A stretch of 64,000 nt of DNA. It comes from Agapanthus africanus. Taxonomy: Eukaryota; Streptophyta; Magnoliopsida; Asparagales; Amaryllidaceae. Positions 11,158 through 23,316 of this stretch are shown piece by piece. The stretch lies in contig CM057338.1 in NCBI GenBank assembly GCA_030015575.1, positions 826,328,353 to 826,392,352 of the forward strand, in the 5' to 3' direction. Below the pieces are notes generated by a model, which saw only the letters and a list, made by a program, of their open reading frames with translations, searched no databases and was not told where the DNA came from. Numbering within the stretch: the first letter of the stretch is position 1; every line of letters begins with the position of its first letter. A program made the position numbers and the translations under genes.

Positions 11158-12039
11158 ATGACTGGACTTAAGCTTCTACTAGATAAAAACAAACTGAATG
11201 GGACCAACTATAAGGACTGGCTGAGGAATCTGAAGATCGCCTTGACTTATGATAAAGTATCATATGTCCTCACGGCTTCAGCCCCGCCCGTCCTAGGTCC
11301 AAAATCCTCAGTTGCGGACATTGAAGTCCGCAAGACATGGGACGCTGACTGTGCCACGGCAAAATGCCTCGCGCTTGCATCGATGGACAACACACATCAA
11401 AAGCAGCACGAGGACATGGACATTCACGGTATATTGCTCCATACAAAGGAGTTGTATGGGGAGCAATCCCGCGTATTACGATACGAAGCATCAAAGAAAC
11501 TGTTTCAGATGCGAATGGCCCCTGGCACACCAGTAGGAGACCATGTTTCGAAGATGATAGCTCTTATAGAAGAGCTTGAGGACCTTGGATGGACAATGGA
11601 CAATGAATAATATATAGATATTATTCTGCAGTCCCTCCCCTCCACCTTTGCTCGGTTCATAGTGAACTTTAACATGCATAGCATGGAAAAGGAACTCCCT
11701 GAACTCCTTAATATGTTAAGGAGTGCAGAGAGCACTATGAAGTCAGCAAAAACTCCCGTTATGACTATTGGACAGTCTTCTTCTTCTCGCTCGAAAGCTA
11801 AGGCCAAGGGAAAGAAAAAGAAGAAACCCACTAATCCTAAGGGCGGAGTTAAAAAGGTGAAGGGAAAGGAAAAGTCCAAAGCTGGAGACCCGGGGAAAGG
11901 CGAGTGTTTTCATTGCCACAAGACAGGACATTGGAAGCGCAATTGCACGGAGTACCTAAGTCTCAAGAAGAAGCATGGTGATGCTTCTGCTTCAGGTGCG
12001 TTTGTGACTGAAAACTGTTTTTCTATAAACTCTGCTTCC
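11158..12039 (+). pseudogene. gag: Cop-B Gag, one nonsense codon
   Basis: Starts at ATG 11158 (MTGLKLLLDKNKLNG). The capsid region is clear for 150 residues, then TAA at 11608-11610 replaces the Leu codon of NELYTD; the same frame continues through LQSLPSTFARFI, the basic linker SSSSRSKAKAKGKKKKKP and the zinc knuckle CFHCHKTGHWKRNC near 11904-11945. The frame then runs on into protease without a stop or shift, so Gag and Pol form one polyprotein in this family. Apart from the stop, the length matches Cop-A Gag. Readthrough or repair would be needed for a working product. Confidence 0.9.
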
Positions 12040-13608
12040 TGGGTATTGGATACCGGTTCAGGTTCTCACATTTGCAATTCTATGCAGGGGCTGAGAAATA
12101 GCAAGGTTTTGAGGACAGGTGACCATACTCTCCGCGTTGGAAATGGTTCCAATGTACATACAGTCGCAGTGGGAGAGTATCACTTGGGGTTGCCATCTGG
12201 ATGTATTTTGATTTTGAATCCATGTTATTTTGTACCAAGTATGCTATGTAATATAATATCCGTTTCTTTGTTGGACAATGAAGGATATAATTTTGTATTG
12301 CAAAACAATGTTATGAACATTCACCTGAATCAAATGTTGGTTGGGTATGGTACGCTTAATAACGGAATATATGTCCTAAATCAACACACAGTTTTCAGTA
12401 TACAACACACTAATAAAAGAAAATTTTCAGAATTAAATGAAGCTTTTCTTTGGCACTGTAGACTTGGTCATATTAACGAAACAAGACTAAACAAGTTACA
12501 TAAAGATAGATATTTAAACTCTTTTGAATATAAATCTTATGCGACTTGCCAGTCTTGTATCAAGGGTAAAATGACCAAAACTCCGTTTACTGGACACGGA
12601 GAAAGAGCTACTCAGCTCCCGGGCCTCATACATAGTGATGTATGTGGGCCAATGTCTACACAGGCTAGAGGCAGTTTTTCATACTTCATTACATTCACCG
12701 ACGATTTCTCAAGATTCGGTCATGTGTTTTTATTGAAGCACAAGTCCGAAGCTTTCGAGAAATTCATTGAATATAAACAAGAAGTAGAAAAACAAACTGG
12801 CTTGAATATTAAGATGCTTCGATCAGATCGAGGTGGTGAGTATCTCAGTACAGAATTTGCAAACTTCCTAAAAGAGAATGGGATTCTCTCTCAGCTCACT
12901 CCTCCTTACACACCACAGCACAACGGTGTGTCAGAACGACGGAATAGGACCCTATTAGATATGGTCCAGTCCATGATGAGTGACGCTGAGTTACCAGTCT
13001 CGTTTTGGGGGCATGCATTGGAGACTGCAGCGTTTCTGCTAAACAGGGTTCCAACCAAAGCCGTGTCTACCACGCCATATGAGATATGGAATGGGAAGAG
13101 ACCATCTCTTAAAAGAATTAAGATTTGGGGTTGCCCGGCCTATGTTAAAAAGCAGAATCCGGACAAACTCGAGACACGGTCAGTCATGTGTAACTTTGTG
13201 GGATATCCAAAGAATTCTTATGGATATCTGTTCTACCACAAAGAGGAACAAAAAGTGTTTGTTTCTCAGTATGCCACATTCTTGGAAAAAGAGTTTTTCA
13301 CAGATAGAGATGATGGCAAGGTGGTAGATCTAGAAGAGGTTCTGGAGACACAAACTACAAATGACGATTTGGTTGAACCGGCTGTTGCAACAGAAACTGA
13401 AGAACCTCGGCCACTCCGTAGGTCTGGTAGGACTTCTCGCCCACTGGAGAGGTACTACAGTTTCCTCATTGATGGTGACGGAGAAGATTGCATCATGGAT
13501 GATGATGATCCTACCAGTTTTCAGCAAGCTATCACGAGTGGTGACTCTGTGAAGTGGCTGGATGCCATGAGATCCGAAATGGAGTCTATGTACACCAACA
13601 AAATATAG
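12040..13608 (+). pseudogene. pol: Cop-B protease and integrase
   Basis: In frame with Gag. The protease WVLDTGSGSHIC has its catalytic Asp codon at 12049-12051. Integrase follows: HHCC finger (WHCRLGHI ... CQSCIKG), HSDVCGPM, FTDDFSRF, RSDRGGEY near 12820, and Glu in HNGVSERRNR, spaced as D-D-35-E. The C-terminal part has NGKRPSL/KIWGCPAYV and an acidic linker leading to RT. The segment ends at 13606-13608, where TGG of TNKVWTLD has become TAG (TNKI-stop). All visible catalytic residues are intact. Functions: polyprotein cleavage and integration. Confidence 0.92.
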
Positions 13609-15084
13609 ACTTTGGACGTTGTACCCCCTGGGGTAAAACCTGTAGGGTGCAAATGGATCTTTAAAAGAAAGATTGGTGTGGATGGGCAGGTAGAGACCTA
13701 TAAGGCAAGACTTGTGGCGAAAGGTTTTCGTCAAAGACCAGGTTTGGACTATGACGAAACTTTTTTGCCCGTAGCCATGCTTAAATCCATTAGGATCCTA
13801 CTTGCTATTGCTGCTCACTACGACTATGAAATCTGGCAGATGGACGTTAAAACAGCATTTCTAAATGGAGATTTAGAAGAATGCGTTTATATGGATTAGC
13901 CAGAGGGCTTCATTGACAGTGGGAGCAGCGAGAAAGCATGTAGATTGCTTAAATCCATATATGGGTTAAAGCAGGCATCTCGGAGTTGGAACATCTGTTT
14001 CGATGATGTTATCAAAGAGTTTGATTTCATCAAAAATCCAGATGAACCTTGTGTTTATAAGAAGGCTGTAGGAAGAGCTGTTACATTCCTCGTATTGTAC
14101 GTAGATGACATTCTTCTGATAGGAAATGATATTCCTATGTTACAGTCGGTCAAATCATTCTTATCACTAAGGTTCTCCATGAAGGACCTGGGTGATGCCA
14201 CATACATCCTGGGCATAAGGATCTATAGGGATAGATCCAAAAAGTTATTGGGATTGTCCCAAACCAGGTACATCAACACCATCCTAAAGAGGTTTAGTAT
14301 GGAAGACTCCAAACGGGGTGCCTTACCCGCTTGCCATGGAGTCACTCTCTCCAAGGATTCTTGTCCAAAGACCGATGAAGAGAGAGCTCGCATGAGCATT
14401 ATACCTTATGCTTCGGCAGTAGGATCTATAATGTATGCGATGTTATGTACACGCCCAGATGTAGCTTATGCACTTAGTGTTGTAAGCAGGTATCAATCCA
14501 ACCCAGGGGAGAACCACTGGAAAGCTGTGAAGAACATTCTTAAGTACTTACGAAGGACTAAAGAATTGTTCTTGGTGTATGGTAATACAGATCTCCAAAT
14601 GGAGGCATTTACCGATTCAAGCTTCCAGAGCGATAAGGATGACAGCAAATCTATCTCAGGGTTTGTATTTACCCTCAATGGAGGGGCGGTAAGTTGGAAG
14701 AGTTCCAAACAGGATACCGTTCCAGACTCTACGATAGAGGCTGAGTACATTGCTGCAAATGATGCCGCCAAGGAAGCCGTCTGGATGAAGAAGTTCGTCT
14801 CGGAGCTAGGAGTAGTTCCAACCATTATTGATCCAATACCCTTGTATTGTGATAATAATGGGGCTATGGCGTTAGCCAAGGAGCCCAGATCCTATCAGCG
14901 GTCCAGACATATCCTGAGGCATTTTCATTTGATCCGGGAGATTGTAGATCGCCGCGAGATCGAGATTAAGAGAGTAGACACAAAGAATAATGCCGCGGAT
15001 CCACTCACCAAGGCCCTCCCACAGCCACAGCATGAGCGACTTTTTGAGATGTTGGGTATGAGATACGCCAATAACTGGCCTTAG
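13609..15084 (+). pseudogene. pol: Cop-B reverse transcriptase and RNase H
   Basis: Continues in frame after the TAG at 13606. RT motifs in order: GCKWIFKRKIG, YDETFLPVAMLKS (Leu where others have Ser), MDVKTAFLNG with the first catalytic Asp, then MD-stop-PEGF where CAG has become TAG (13897-13899), KSIYGLKQASRSW and YVDDILLIGND (YVDD at 14098-14109). RNase H has TDSSFQSDKDDSKS, DSTIEAEYIAA, YCDNNGAMALA and a C-terminal RHILRHFHLIREIVDRREIE. It ends YANNWP-stop at 15084, four bases before the polypurine tract. Apart from the two stops this copy looks catalytically complete. Confidence 0.92.
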
Positions 15085-15087
15085 TGC

Positions 15088-15098
15088 AAGTGGGAGAT
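15088..15098 (+). other. Polypurine tract, Cop-B
   Basis: AAGTGGGAGAT directly before the 3' LTR start; the same sequence precedes the 3' LTRs of Cop-E, H and I. It primes plus-strand DNA synthesis. Confidence 0.88.
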
Positions 15099-17186
15099 TG
15101 TTGGATATATGTATGCCCTAGAGGCCATTATGTGATAGTGGATGTATCTATACATATATATATATTCAGTTTGCATTCTTGCTCGACATGATAGTATGCT
15201 ATCTGGTTTTTCTTTATCTGACATGTTGATTTGATCATGCTTTTATTCATTCATACATGCTGATAAAGCCCTGAGGATATCGGCTTGACTACTCTGATTA
15301 TGATGGAGATCATACTAGTGGGACATCTGTAGTCTATAAGCATATCCTGGGACGTCCCTAGTCGTAGGTATATCGAGACGGGGCATTGATATACCAGAGT
15401 AGACTAGCGTATATGATACTAGACCCATACGATGGGCGATGAATGTTCCCACATTCATCGATGTTTGACATCAAGATCATATATGGGTGCTCAGTGGTGA
15501 CTGGGTACACTGGACGGACTCACCGAGAACTCCTATATGGAATTATATCTATCGTCGGATAGCAGTTCTCAGGTGACACTGGTACAGGTTAGTCTGTAGA
15601 CCCGAGATCGTCATGGAGTCTTGTGTGTTCTCCCACTGTACTTTGATTGCCACCCTACCACGGCTCTACTGAGTCGTGCAAACAGGTGGCCGTTGGGTAC
15701 AGTCCCGAGACACACGAAGACGATGAGCGATAGGAGGGGTTTCGTCTCTCCCGGTATTGGGAGTTGATGCTGTGCTGTGCCCGACTGGTTATAACAGCAA
15801 GTCCCTGGCCAGGGCTGCTGAGATTTGCTGATAAGTGTTATCAGTAGTTTCTCGATCTATTATAGACCATTCACCGGCATGACTTATTGAGTTATTGGGG
15901 TCGACGTGACCATCCCTAGGCTCGATATGCAGCATATCTGACGAAGAGACCGGACTGTACGGTAGTGTTGCCGGTTGGCTCGACGGGAGTTGTAGCAGGT
16001 TCGCTTGTTTTCTTCTGATCGCTCAATACCCGGGTGGCCGTTACGTTTAGCTGACCGCTTGCGGCTTGAGGGTACCTGATATGATCATCACCCTCTGCCG
16101 GCGTATTGACGAGTCTTAGAGTCCCACAAAGGAGTTACCCAGTCCAGGCGAAACGTTGTGGTGCGCGTATGCGATATGCGCATGCACCCGATTGAAATGT
16201 GCGTATATGATACCGAACATTGATCGGGCGGCTTGCTTTTGGTGGGGTCATATGTGATATGGCCGGATTGATGAATCAAGTGTTGATTTATCATTTAACC
16301 ATTAGTTTTCTCACTTGAAACCTTTCTAGTATGTGATGGATGTATGTAAGCATGCATGTGTTTCTTTCTTTCATTCTAGTTTCATGCACATGTGGATGTG
16401 CATACATGCATACATACATACACCCATCCATCATGGTTGTTAGCATATGGAAATGGTGGCAATATAAGACTCACACCATGGATTAAATAATGGATTATTA
16501 TTTGATTTTGGATTTAAAAGAAAATGAAAAAGGAAAGGATAATCATTCTAGCTTCTACATTCTTCCTTTGACCTAACCATGCTCAACTACCACTAACCTA
16601 GGGTTATCCTTCTCTTTATCATTTAAAACCCAAGTTAAATTAACTATCCATCATTTTTAATCATGGTTGAAAGCAAGAAGGAATAAAATAGAAAAGGTTA
16701 TATTTCATTTCTTTGCAACTAAGGGTTATCTTTTTACCTCTTGTTAAAAATAGCCACCATCTTCATCCTCCTTCATCTTTTTCCTCTCTAGTTTTTTCTA
16801 GTGAGTTAAACACAAATAAAGAAAGGTTTTTGAAGTGAGATCCTTAGCCACAACATCATTCTACTCAAGTCTAGCCAACTTGATTAGAGTGTTCTCTTTG
16901 CTTTTCCAAAGTTGCAAGCTTGGACGGGAAACTTCGGGTGGATCGTCGTGGACGAAAGAGGACTACAAGTGGACCTTCTTCCAACACCCTAGAGACTAAG
17001 GAGTCAAGCAAAAGGGGAGCTACAAAGGTTGTAGCCTTCAAACCCTAATTTTTATTAGCTTAATGTTTCGAAACCCTAATTTTCTAGGATCGATTCCTTT
17101 GCATGTTCGTTTAGCACCATAAAAATACATACTTTGAGACATCTGATGCTTCAAAACTCTTCATAGGGTGCTAGACAAACCTTTCA
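15099..17186 (+). repeat. Cop-B 3' LTR
   Basis: 2088 bp, TGTTGG...TTTCA, followed by TSD AGTAT (17187-17191). About 11 single-base differences from the 5' LTR by eye. Confidence 0.95.
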
Positions 17187-17461
17187 AGTATAAGGATGTG
17201 CTTATAGATCACCCAGCTCCCACGAGTGTGAGCGCCATCACAACGCTGGTAATCAAGCAAAGATCCTAAGGGCTCTACTAATATGTATATCAGCGATATG
17301 CTAAAAGAAACACATGCATATATTAAAGCAGAGACAAACCAAGTAGCATACTACCATTTCAAGCAAGATTGTATATACAACTGTGAATATCCCAAGCTTC
17401 CATCAAGTAATATACAAACTACTATGATACAGTAATGGCCTCTAGGGCATATACACTAACA
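17187..17461 (-). repeat. Cop-A 5' LTR, start segment
   Basis: First 275 bases of the Cop-A 5' LTR on the minus strand, beginning TGTTAGTGTATATGCC at 17461 and interrupted by Cop-B at 17187. The start matches the LTRs of Cop-D, E/G and I. Confidence 0.9.
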
Positions 17462-18098
17462 TTTACGTCCATCTGCCAAATCTCATAGTTGTAGAAGGCA
17501 GCTATGGCAAGAAAGATCCGAATGGATTTGAGCATAGCACTTAAGAAAAGGTTTCATCATAGTCCAAACCAGGTCTTTGACGAAAACCTTTTGCAACAAG
17601 TCTATCCTTATAGGTTTCAACCTGTCCATCTACACCAATCTTCTTTCTGAAGATCCATTTGCAGCCTACGGGTTTTACCCCTTCTGGAGCAAAGTCCAAA
17701 TTCCATACTTTGTTGGTGTACATGGACTCCATTTCGGTCCGTATTGCATCCATCCATTTTACCGAGTCTCTGCTCTGAATGGCTTGCTGGAAGCTAGTTG
17801 GTTCATCATCGTTGATGATGCAATCCTCTCTATCCCCGTCTATGAGAAAACCGTAGTATCTTTCGGACGGATGAGATAGCCTACTAGTTCTGCGGAGTGG
17901 CGCAAGTTTGTCAGGTTCTTTCGAAACGTCTGGTTCCACTATACTTTCAGTAATAGTTTACGGTTCAGGAATTTCTTCCAGTTCTATTGCGCTCCCACTT
18001 ATCTCATTTTCTAAAAATTGAGTTTACAAGAAGTAGGCATGCCGAGAAACAAAAACTTGTTGTTCCTCTGCGTAATAGAAAAGATACCCACTGGAGCG
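17462..18098 (-). pseudogene. pol: Cop-C: copia pol fragment (integrase C-terminus to RT)
   Basis: Minus-strand piece of a third copia element, the host into which Cop-A inserted. It reads from the integrase C-terminal region (SGYLFYYAEEQQVFVSRHAYFL) through the linker (LRRTSRLSHPSERYYGFL, DDEPTSFQQAIQS) into RT (GCKWIFRKKIGVDG, RQRPGLDYDETFS), where TAA at 17541 and a lost base break it. Another stop falls in the linker. Its RT continuation should lie left of Cop-A, outside the window. At its upstream end (18098) it is joined directly to an oppositely oriented leader. Confidence 0.85.
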
Positions 18099-18417
18099 CT
18101 AGTCCAGCCCCCGCTCTGTCGTTAGTTAAGTAACCTAACAGGTGATGACGGAGCCCCGTGGCGAATGCGGATGGAATATACGTACATCGTATTTTCGTTC
18201 CTTTCTAATGTGATAAGATTAAACTGATAGGACCACATTAATTTTTATTAATGCAAGAAAATAAACCTAAAAGATGTTATTGGAATAAATTTTGAAAAAC
18301 TATAGCTATATTCTTTCGCTTTGCATAGTGGTATTCGATCATGAATATCCAGCACCTCATTCCAGGAGGCAAGAGCCGAGATCCCTTCGCGGGGAGTGAC
18401 CTCTTGAGCAAAAGTCT
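18097..18417 (+). other. Cop-E leader, left part
   Basis: Begins GCGCTAGTCCAGCC, the same leader block as at 41974 in Cop-G, with GTCGTTAGTTAAGTAACC close behind. It then has one copy of the repeat found twice in the leaders of Cop-F and Cop-H (reverse-complement sense, near 18320-18412). It ends at the TSD AGTCT (18413-18417) of Cop-D. No gene seen. Confidence 0.75.
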
Positions 18418-18762
18418 TGTTAGTGTATATGCCCTAGAGGCCATTACTGTATCATACTAGTTTGTATATTACTTAATGGAAGCTTGGGATATTCGCAGTT
18501 GTATAGACAATCTTGCTCAAAATGGTAGTATGCTACTTGGTTTGTTTCTACTTTAATGTGTGCATGTGTTTCTTTTAGCATATCGCCTATACACATTAGT
18601 GGAGCCCTTAGGATCTTTGCTTGATTACCAGCGTTGTGATGGCAGTCACACTAGTGGGGGCTGGGTAATCTACAAGCACATCCTTATACAGGTCCCTAAT
18701 CGTAGGATTATCGAGACGGGGCATCGATACTCCGGAGTAGACTAGTGTATACGCTTCTCATC

Positions 18763-21700
18763 TGTCACGACCCGAAGGGTACGGAACGTGACTGGCACTT
18801 AAATTACGAAACGTCTCAAGGCGTCCGTAAAATAAGTAAGCCAAAGCCCAGAAATCAAAACCAAATAAGCAGAAGAGTGAAGAAAAACCAATCAATTGAA
18901 AGCGAGTTTATCAAATAAGTCATATAAAACCTTTTTAAAAACAATACAAATTTTTCCGAAAATTTCTGCAGAGTCTCCTTTGTAAATACTGGCCCCCAAA
19001 ATGGGTACAACAAGAATATATATGAATCCAACAAATATGGCATCCCCAAGCGGGAGCTAGCTCTTCGCCACAAGGCGGTCACAAATCCCACGCAATATAA
19101 AACAACAACATGCAAAATAATCATAAAGAGAATGTGAAAAACTGCATGTCGACTCAAGTGAGCTCGACCCCAAATACAGCATAAAAGTCCACAAACCTCA
19201 CAGTCTCATCTCTAGGTCAATATACAATAACACTGGTAGATACAGTAGATGGAGTACTCTAGATACAAAGAATATACAAGGTGGTGCAAAAATAATAATA
19301 TAACCCACCTAAGAGCAAAACCTCGAGTCCAGGCAAAAGAAGCAAGTGCGCCCGCCGCTACTGTACTGACGGAGCGGACCTGAAAAAGGCTGTGGCACAA
19401 CGGGGGTGGGTTGCCAACTCGTGAGTAATAAATAACATCTACACAGGCTATCGAATGCATGCACACAAGCATCCTAGCATCTCAAATACAGGTAAGGCAG
19501 GACATAATAGCAGGTATGTATGCAATATGAATATACTAGCAGGTATGAATGCAATGCGAATCAACTCGTGATCTGAATGTGTAAGTATAAGAAATCATGT
19601 TTTTCCCTTTAAGAATCTCTTTTGAAATACCAGCATAATACCAATAGAATCAACAAGAATCTGTGTCCAACATCGACACCTCGAAACTGTCTCAAATCTC
19701 ATATCAATGTATCTCTGGCCTCAGCCGTCCGGCTGACCCAGCTCAATATCAAAATCTCATCATCTCGCGGCCACGGTCGGTATCCTCTGGATATCCGCCG
19801 TGCCAAAATGTCACCGGTAGGTAATCCGTCCCCTTCCAGGCTCAACGTCAACACCACATTCATCTTGCCCCGGGGTACCATACCGGGCCCACCATGTACC
19901 CGTGACGGTTCCTCCACTCCTCGACACGGATCTCGAAAACCACAGCAAACTCATGGTGGACGACACTTTACATCACTAGAAAACCGCAATTACATATTTT
20001 AAAAACATAATAAGTTTAGAAATTTTGCGGCTTTCCCCCGAAATCCAGAAATATCATAAAATCTCAAGAAATCCTCATAAGTGCATATGTCAATGATAAT
20101 GAATGCATATGGTATCAATAATCAAGTTGCGATGTGTGATTAATAGATTAGGCATGAACAAATAATATGATGAAGTACATGCACATGAATAGCAATCCTA
20201 CGATTTCATTTTAAGGAATTAAAGCAATAACGCAAGTTTAAGTATCAATTATAATAAAAGGGTTCAATTTAAAGGTTATCTAGTGTGGTGGCATGGCAAT
20301 TACCATGGTGTGTGTGTAAGCATGAATAGTGCTCGTGCTGCATATAAAAACCCTGGCAATGGTGCAGGTGTCCTATAAAATGGGTTCGCATATGTATATC
20401 AATATAAGGCATGGATGCAGCAAATAATCATATCAGTATTACACCCCTAATTACTAACATCACTAAGAATCTTTTAAGTTGCTAAAACTATCGGGCGACT
20501 TGCGCCATCCAACGATAGTCCCCCGTAGATGTTACATCTACTCACCGGAATCCCTAGCCAGTCACGTCCAATCACCGCTTTTCCCTTTCGTGCCGCGTCT
20601 GACGTCTCCGCGACCGAACCTGGAATTTACATCAATACCAAACATAAGGTTACATATCAAGAACGACGCAAAACCCAAACGAAAATACTAACGTTCACAA
20701 GCTAGGTACAACGTGCACAAAGTGCGCGGAACACACGCGAAAATCGCAAAAACTGCAAAAATCGTCGATTTGGTCGCCCGGCAAAACTAAAACCCGATTA
20801 CTCAAAAATCCACACTCATGCATCCTAAATGTCATAGGATAAGCCAACAATATAATCTAGATATCGCAATTAATTCGCCACAATAATTTACATAAAAACC
20901 TAGTAAGCTAGAAATTTACAAATTTGGTGCAAACATCGACAATTAGCGACAAAGTTAACCCAATCCAACACAACAATCCAAACTAACCCACTAGCTAGCC
21001 ATTACACTAATTTTAAACCATTAACTATGCATCAAACCATAATTCCAACACAAACCCTTCTCTTGATTTTTGGCAATTAGCAACAACAATGACAAATTCA
21101 CACAAGTTAACTTAGATTAGCATAATATCAAGCCACTTAAGCAAAGTAACCATATAGATTGGTTAATTAAACAACTAGGTTAATTAAAAAGATTTAATTA
21201 ACTAAAACATGGTTTCAAGAAACCCTAGTTAACTCAACCATTAACTATAAACAAAACTAGAATGAAAATAGCACTAAATTAACACTAAAACAACTAAATT
21301 AAAGAATTCTAACCATATTAACTTAAAAGAGTAGAAATTATACCTCAAATCTATGGATCTAGCAAGAAGAAATTTGCTTCAATTGATGGCCTCATAGCAT
21401 CATGATTCCAAGCAAGAGAGGTGAAGGAAAAAGGGATGAAGGATGGAGTTTAAATTGTGAGGTTTAAATTTGGAATTTTTGAAGCAACTTAATGAATTTT
21501 TGAAGAAAATGAAAAGAACCAAGAGATGAAGGGGGGGCTGCTGGAATTTGGCCAGAAATGAGGGAGAGGGGATGGTGTGGGGTGTGGAAAAAAAGTCTTG
21601 GTCAACTCCAACCAACCACAAAAGACCATACCCAAAAACAATTCAAAAACCTTTAAAAAAAACCCTCATTTCCACACAATATACAAAGTCAAAGGAGCAT

Positions 21701-22209
21701 GGAATTTTTTTCCCCATGAGCTGCTGGAAATGGCCAGCCTAGGGTGAGGGAAAAGTGAGAGAGAGTGCACAAAAAAAAATTTATGCAAAAAGACCCCCTA
21801 CAAGTCCAAAATTGCAAGTTTAAGCTTAAATTCAATAAATTTCGTTTCCTATAATAAAAATTAGCTAAAACTCAAAATAAAATACTAAAAATTTATGTTA
21901 CAACTAGATTTTAATTAACATAATTTTAAAGCTTAAAATTAGCCCAAAAAATTTTGTATTTATCGCTAATTTAATGTATTTTCTTACCGGCTTAAAATAA
22001 TATTAAAAAATTGAAAAATAGGGAAAAAAATTTAAACGACCAGAATTTCATAAGTAACTCATTTGCTACTAAAAACAAGCAAATTCCTATCCAAATTAGG
22101 TATAATTAGTCCTAAACTGCAAAATAACAAAAAGGACGGTTTTCGGAAAAAATACCGAATTTTCACCGATTTTCAGGAAAACACCAAAACGACTTTTCAA
22201 AACGCTACA
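18763..22209 (-). mobile_element. Gyp1: 3.45-kb solo LTR, probably Ty3/gypsy
   Basis: Ends are TGTCACGACCCGAA and GCTACA on the plus strand, with TSD TCATC on each side (18758-18762, 22210-22214). No pol motif occurs in 3447 bp. Read on the minus strand it ends TTCGGGTCGTGACA, a terminus I associate with plant Ty3/gypsy chromovirus LTRs, with TATATATA (near 19020) about 250 bp from that end. I therefore favour minus orientation and a solo LTR; the family call is inference. Short ORFs, such as a hydrophobic one at 21400-21621, look spurious. Confidence 0.75.
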
Positions 22210-22314
22210 TCATCCCAGGAGGGGAGATGGTCTGTCCCACAGCCATCAGTACGTCGTACTAGAGATAGTATGCAGGTACTCGTTAGGTTACGAGTACACT
22301 GGACAGGACTCGCT

Positions 22315-22360
22315 GGGAACTGTCGGTTGGTATTATGCCTATCGTCAGTTATCAGTTCCC
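22315..22360 (+). ncRNA. Conserved LTR stem-loop (GGGAACTG/CAGTTCCC), Cop-D
   Basis: Perfect 8-bp stem spanning 46 nt; the counterpart in Cop-B pairs GAGAACT/AGTTCTC. Related pairs sit in the LTRs of Cop-F (29224-29267) and Cop-H (48868-48914). Confidence 0.5.
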
Positions 22361-23242
22361 AGGTGACATGAGTACAGCTTAGTCCGTTGACTTGACACTG
22401 TCACTTCGCCTCGAGTGTGTTCCCACTGTTCTTAGATTGCTACCCTACCACGGCTCAAATGAGTCGTGCAAATAGGTAGCAGTTGGGTGCAGTCCCGAAG
22501 CACTTGGAGGCAGTGACGGTTAGACAGGATTCGTCTCTCCCAAAATTGGGGGTTGATATCGCGCTGTGTCTAGGAGAGCCATTACACAAAGTCCCTGGGC
22601 AGGGAAAGTGAGATATACTGGTAGCGTTTCCAGTGTTATCTCAGAGTGTTCTGGGCTACACTCCGACACGACTTGTACCGCTATTAGGGGACTGATGTTT
22701 ACCGCCCCCTAAGCCCGCCATGCGATACTCTCGGACAAACAGACCGGACTGTACGGAGACTGTCACATTCAGGCTCAGTAGGAGTTCAGATGGGTTCACC
22801 TCATCAGTCTTCTTATAGGCATCTACCTGGGGACCGTTACGTATAGCTAGTACCGCTTGCGGCCTGTGGTTAAACCCACTGCCAATGTAGTGTCGAGTCT
22901 TTAGAGTCCCACACAGAGGGCTATTCGCCTTTGGGCAAAACAGAGTAGAGGTCGCATAGTTTTGCGATGGGGTTCGTTCACATCCGCGCACTTATGCACG
23001 TTTGGTGTCCGGGCAGTTATTACTAGTGGGCTTTGGTTTAAACCAGATCCTAGTATTTGTTTTGGGATTGGTTTTGTCTCATTGTATTCGTGTTCCTCGG
23101 AACACGAATGCGGGTGTGTATGCACAGTTGACAGAGGCAGAGAATTCTCATTAGGGTTGTTGACCGTTGAATTTTTCCAAACCCTAACTAGAATGAGAGA
23201 TATGATTAATGATATTAATTAAGGATAATTTTGCCATGGTTA

Positions 23243-23316
23243 GGTTGACCATTTGACTTTTGTTGACCTTTTGACTTTGGTTGACCGGTTGACTTATGTT
23301 GACAATTTGACCATCA
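23243..23316 (+). promoter_or_regulatory. W-box-like TTGAC cluster in Cop-D LTR
   Basis: Eight TTGAC cores in about 75 bases, upstream of an AT-rich stretch (near 23409-23437) and a CT-rich stretch. This suggests WRKY-responsive promoter sequence in this LTR type. Confidence 0.45.

Larger units (their letters stand above)
6565..17186 (+). mobile_element. Cop-B: complete Angela-type Ty1/copia element
   Basis: Complete 10.6-kb element with two 2088-bp LTRs, primer site, leader, Gag-Pol reading frame, polypurine tract and 5-bp TSD AGTAT. By eye its two LTRs differ at about 11 positions (near 0.5 percent), so insertion is recent. The single long frame from 11158 to 15084 is broken only by three nonsense codons. 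Its LTR start TGTTGGATATATGTATGCCC is a subfamily distinct from Cop-A. Confidence 0.95.
1..17461 (-). mobile_element. Cop-A: Angela-type Ty1/copia retrotransposon, cut by window start
   Basis: Minus-strand copia element. Its 5' LTR occupies 17461-17187 and 6564-4798, split by Cop-B. The primer site, a 2-kb leader, gag, protease, integrase and the first part of reverse transcriptase follow down to base 1. The rest of RT, RNase H and the 3' LTR lie outside the window. It begins TGTTAGTGTATATGCC, the Angela/BARE-like LTR start. The base after its LTR (17462) falls inside the RT region of Cop-C, so Cop-A was inserted into Cop-C; the likely target-site sequence is TTTAC at 17462-17466, with its partner off-window. 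The reading frame is continuous apart from two nonsense codons. Confidence 0.9.

Noticed and set aside
21400..21621. Hydrophobic 73-codon ORF in Gyp1 as a membrane peptide gene
   Set aside because: Inside an LTR, no ATG context or homology that I recognise; composition follows AT-rich sequence.
22656..23125. Overlapping ORFs of 70-110 codons in Cop-D LTR, similar ones at 39548-39917 and 45818-46231
   Set aside because: All fall at homologous LTR positions and on both strands; frames are not preserved between LTR copies.
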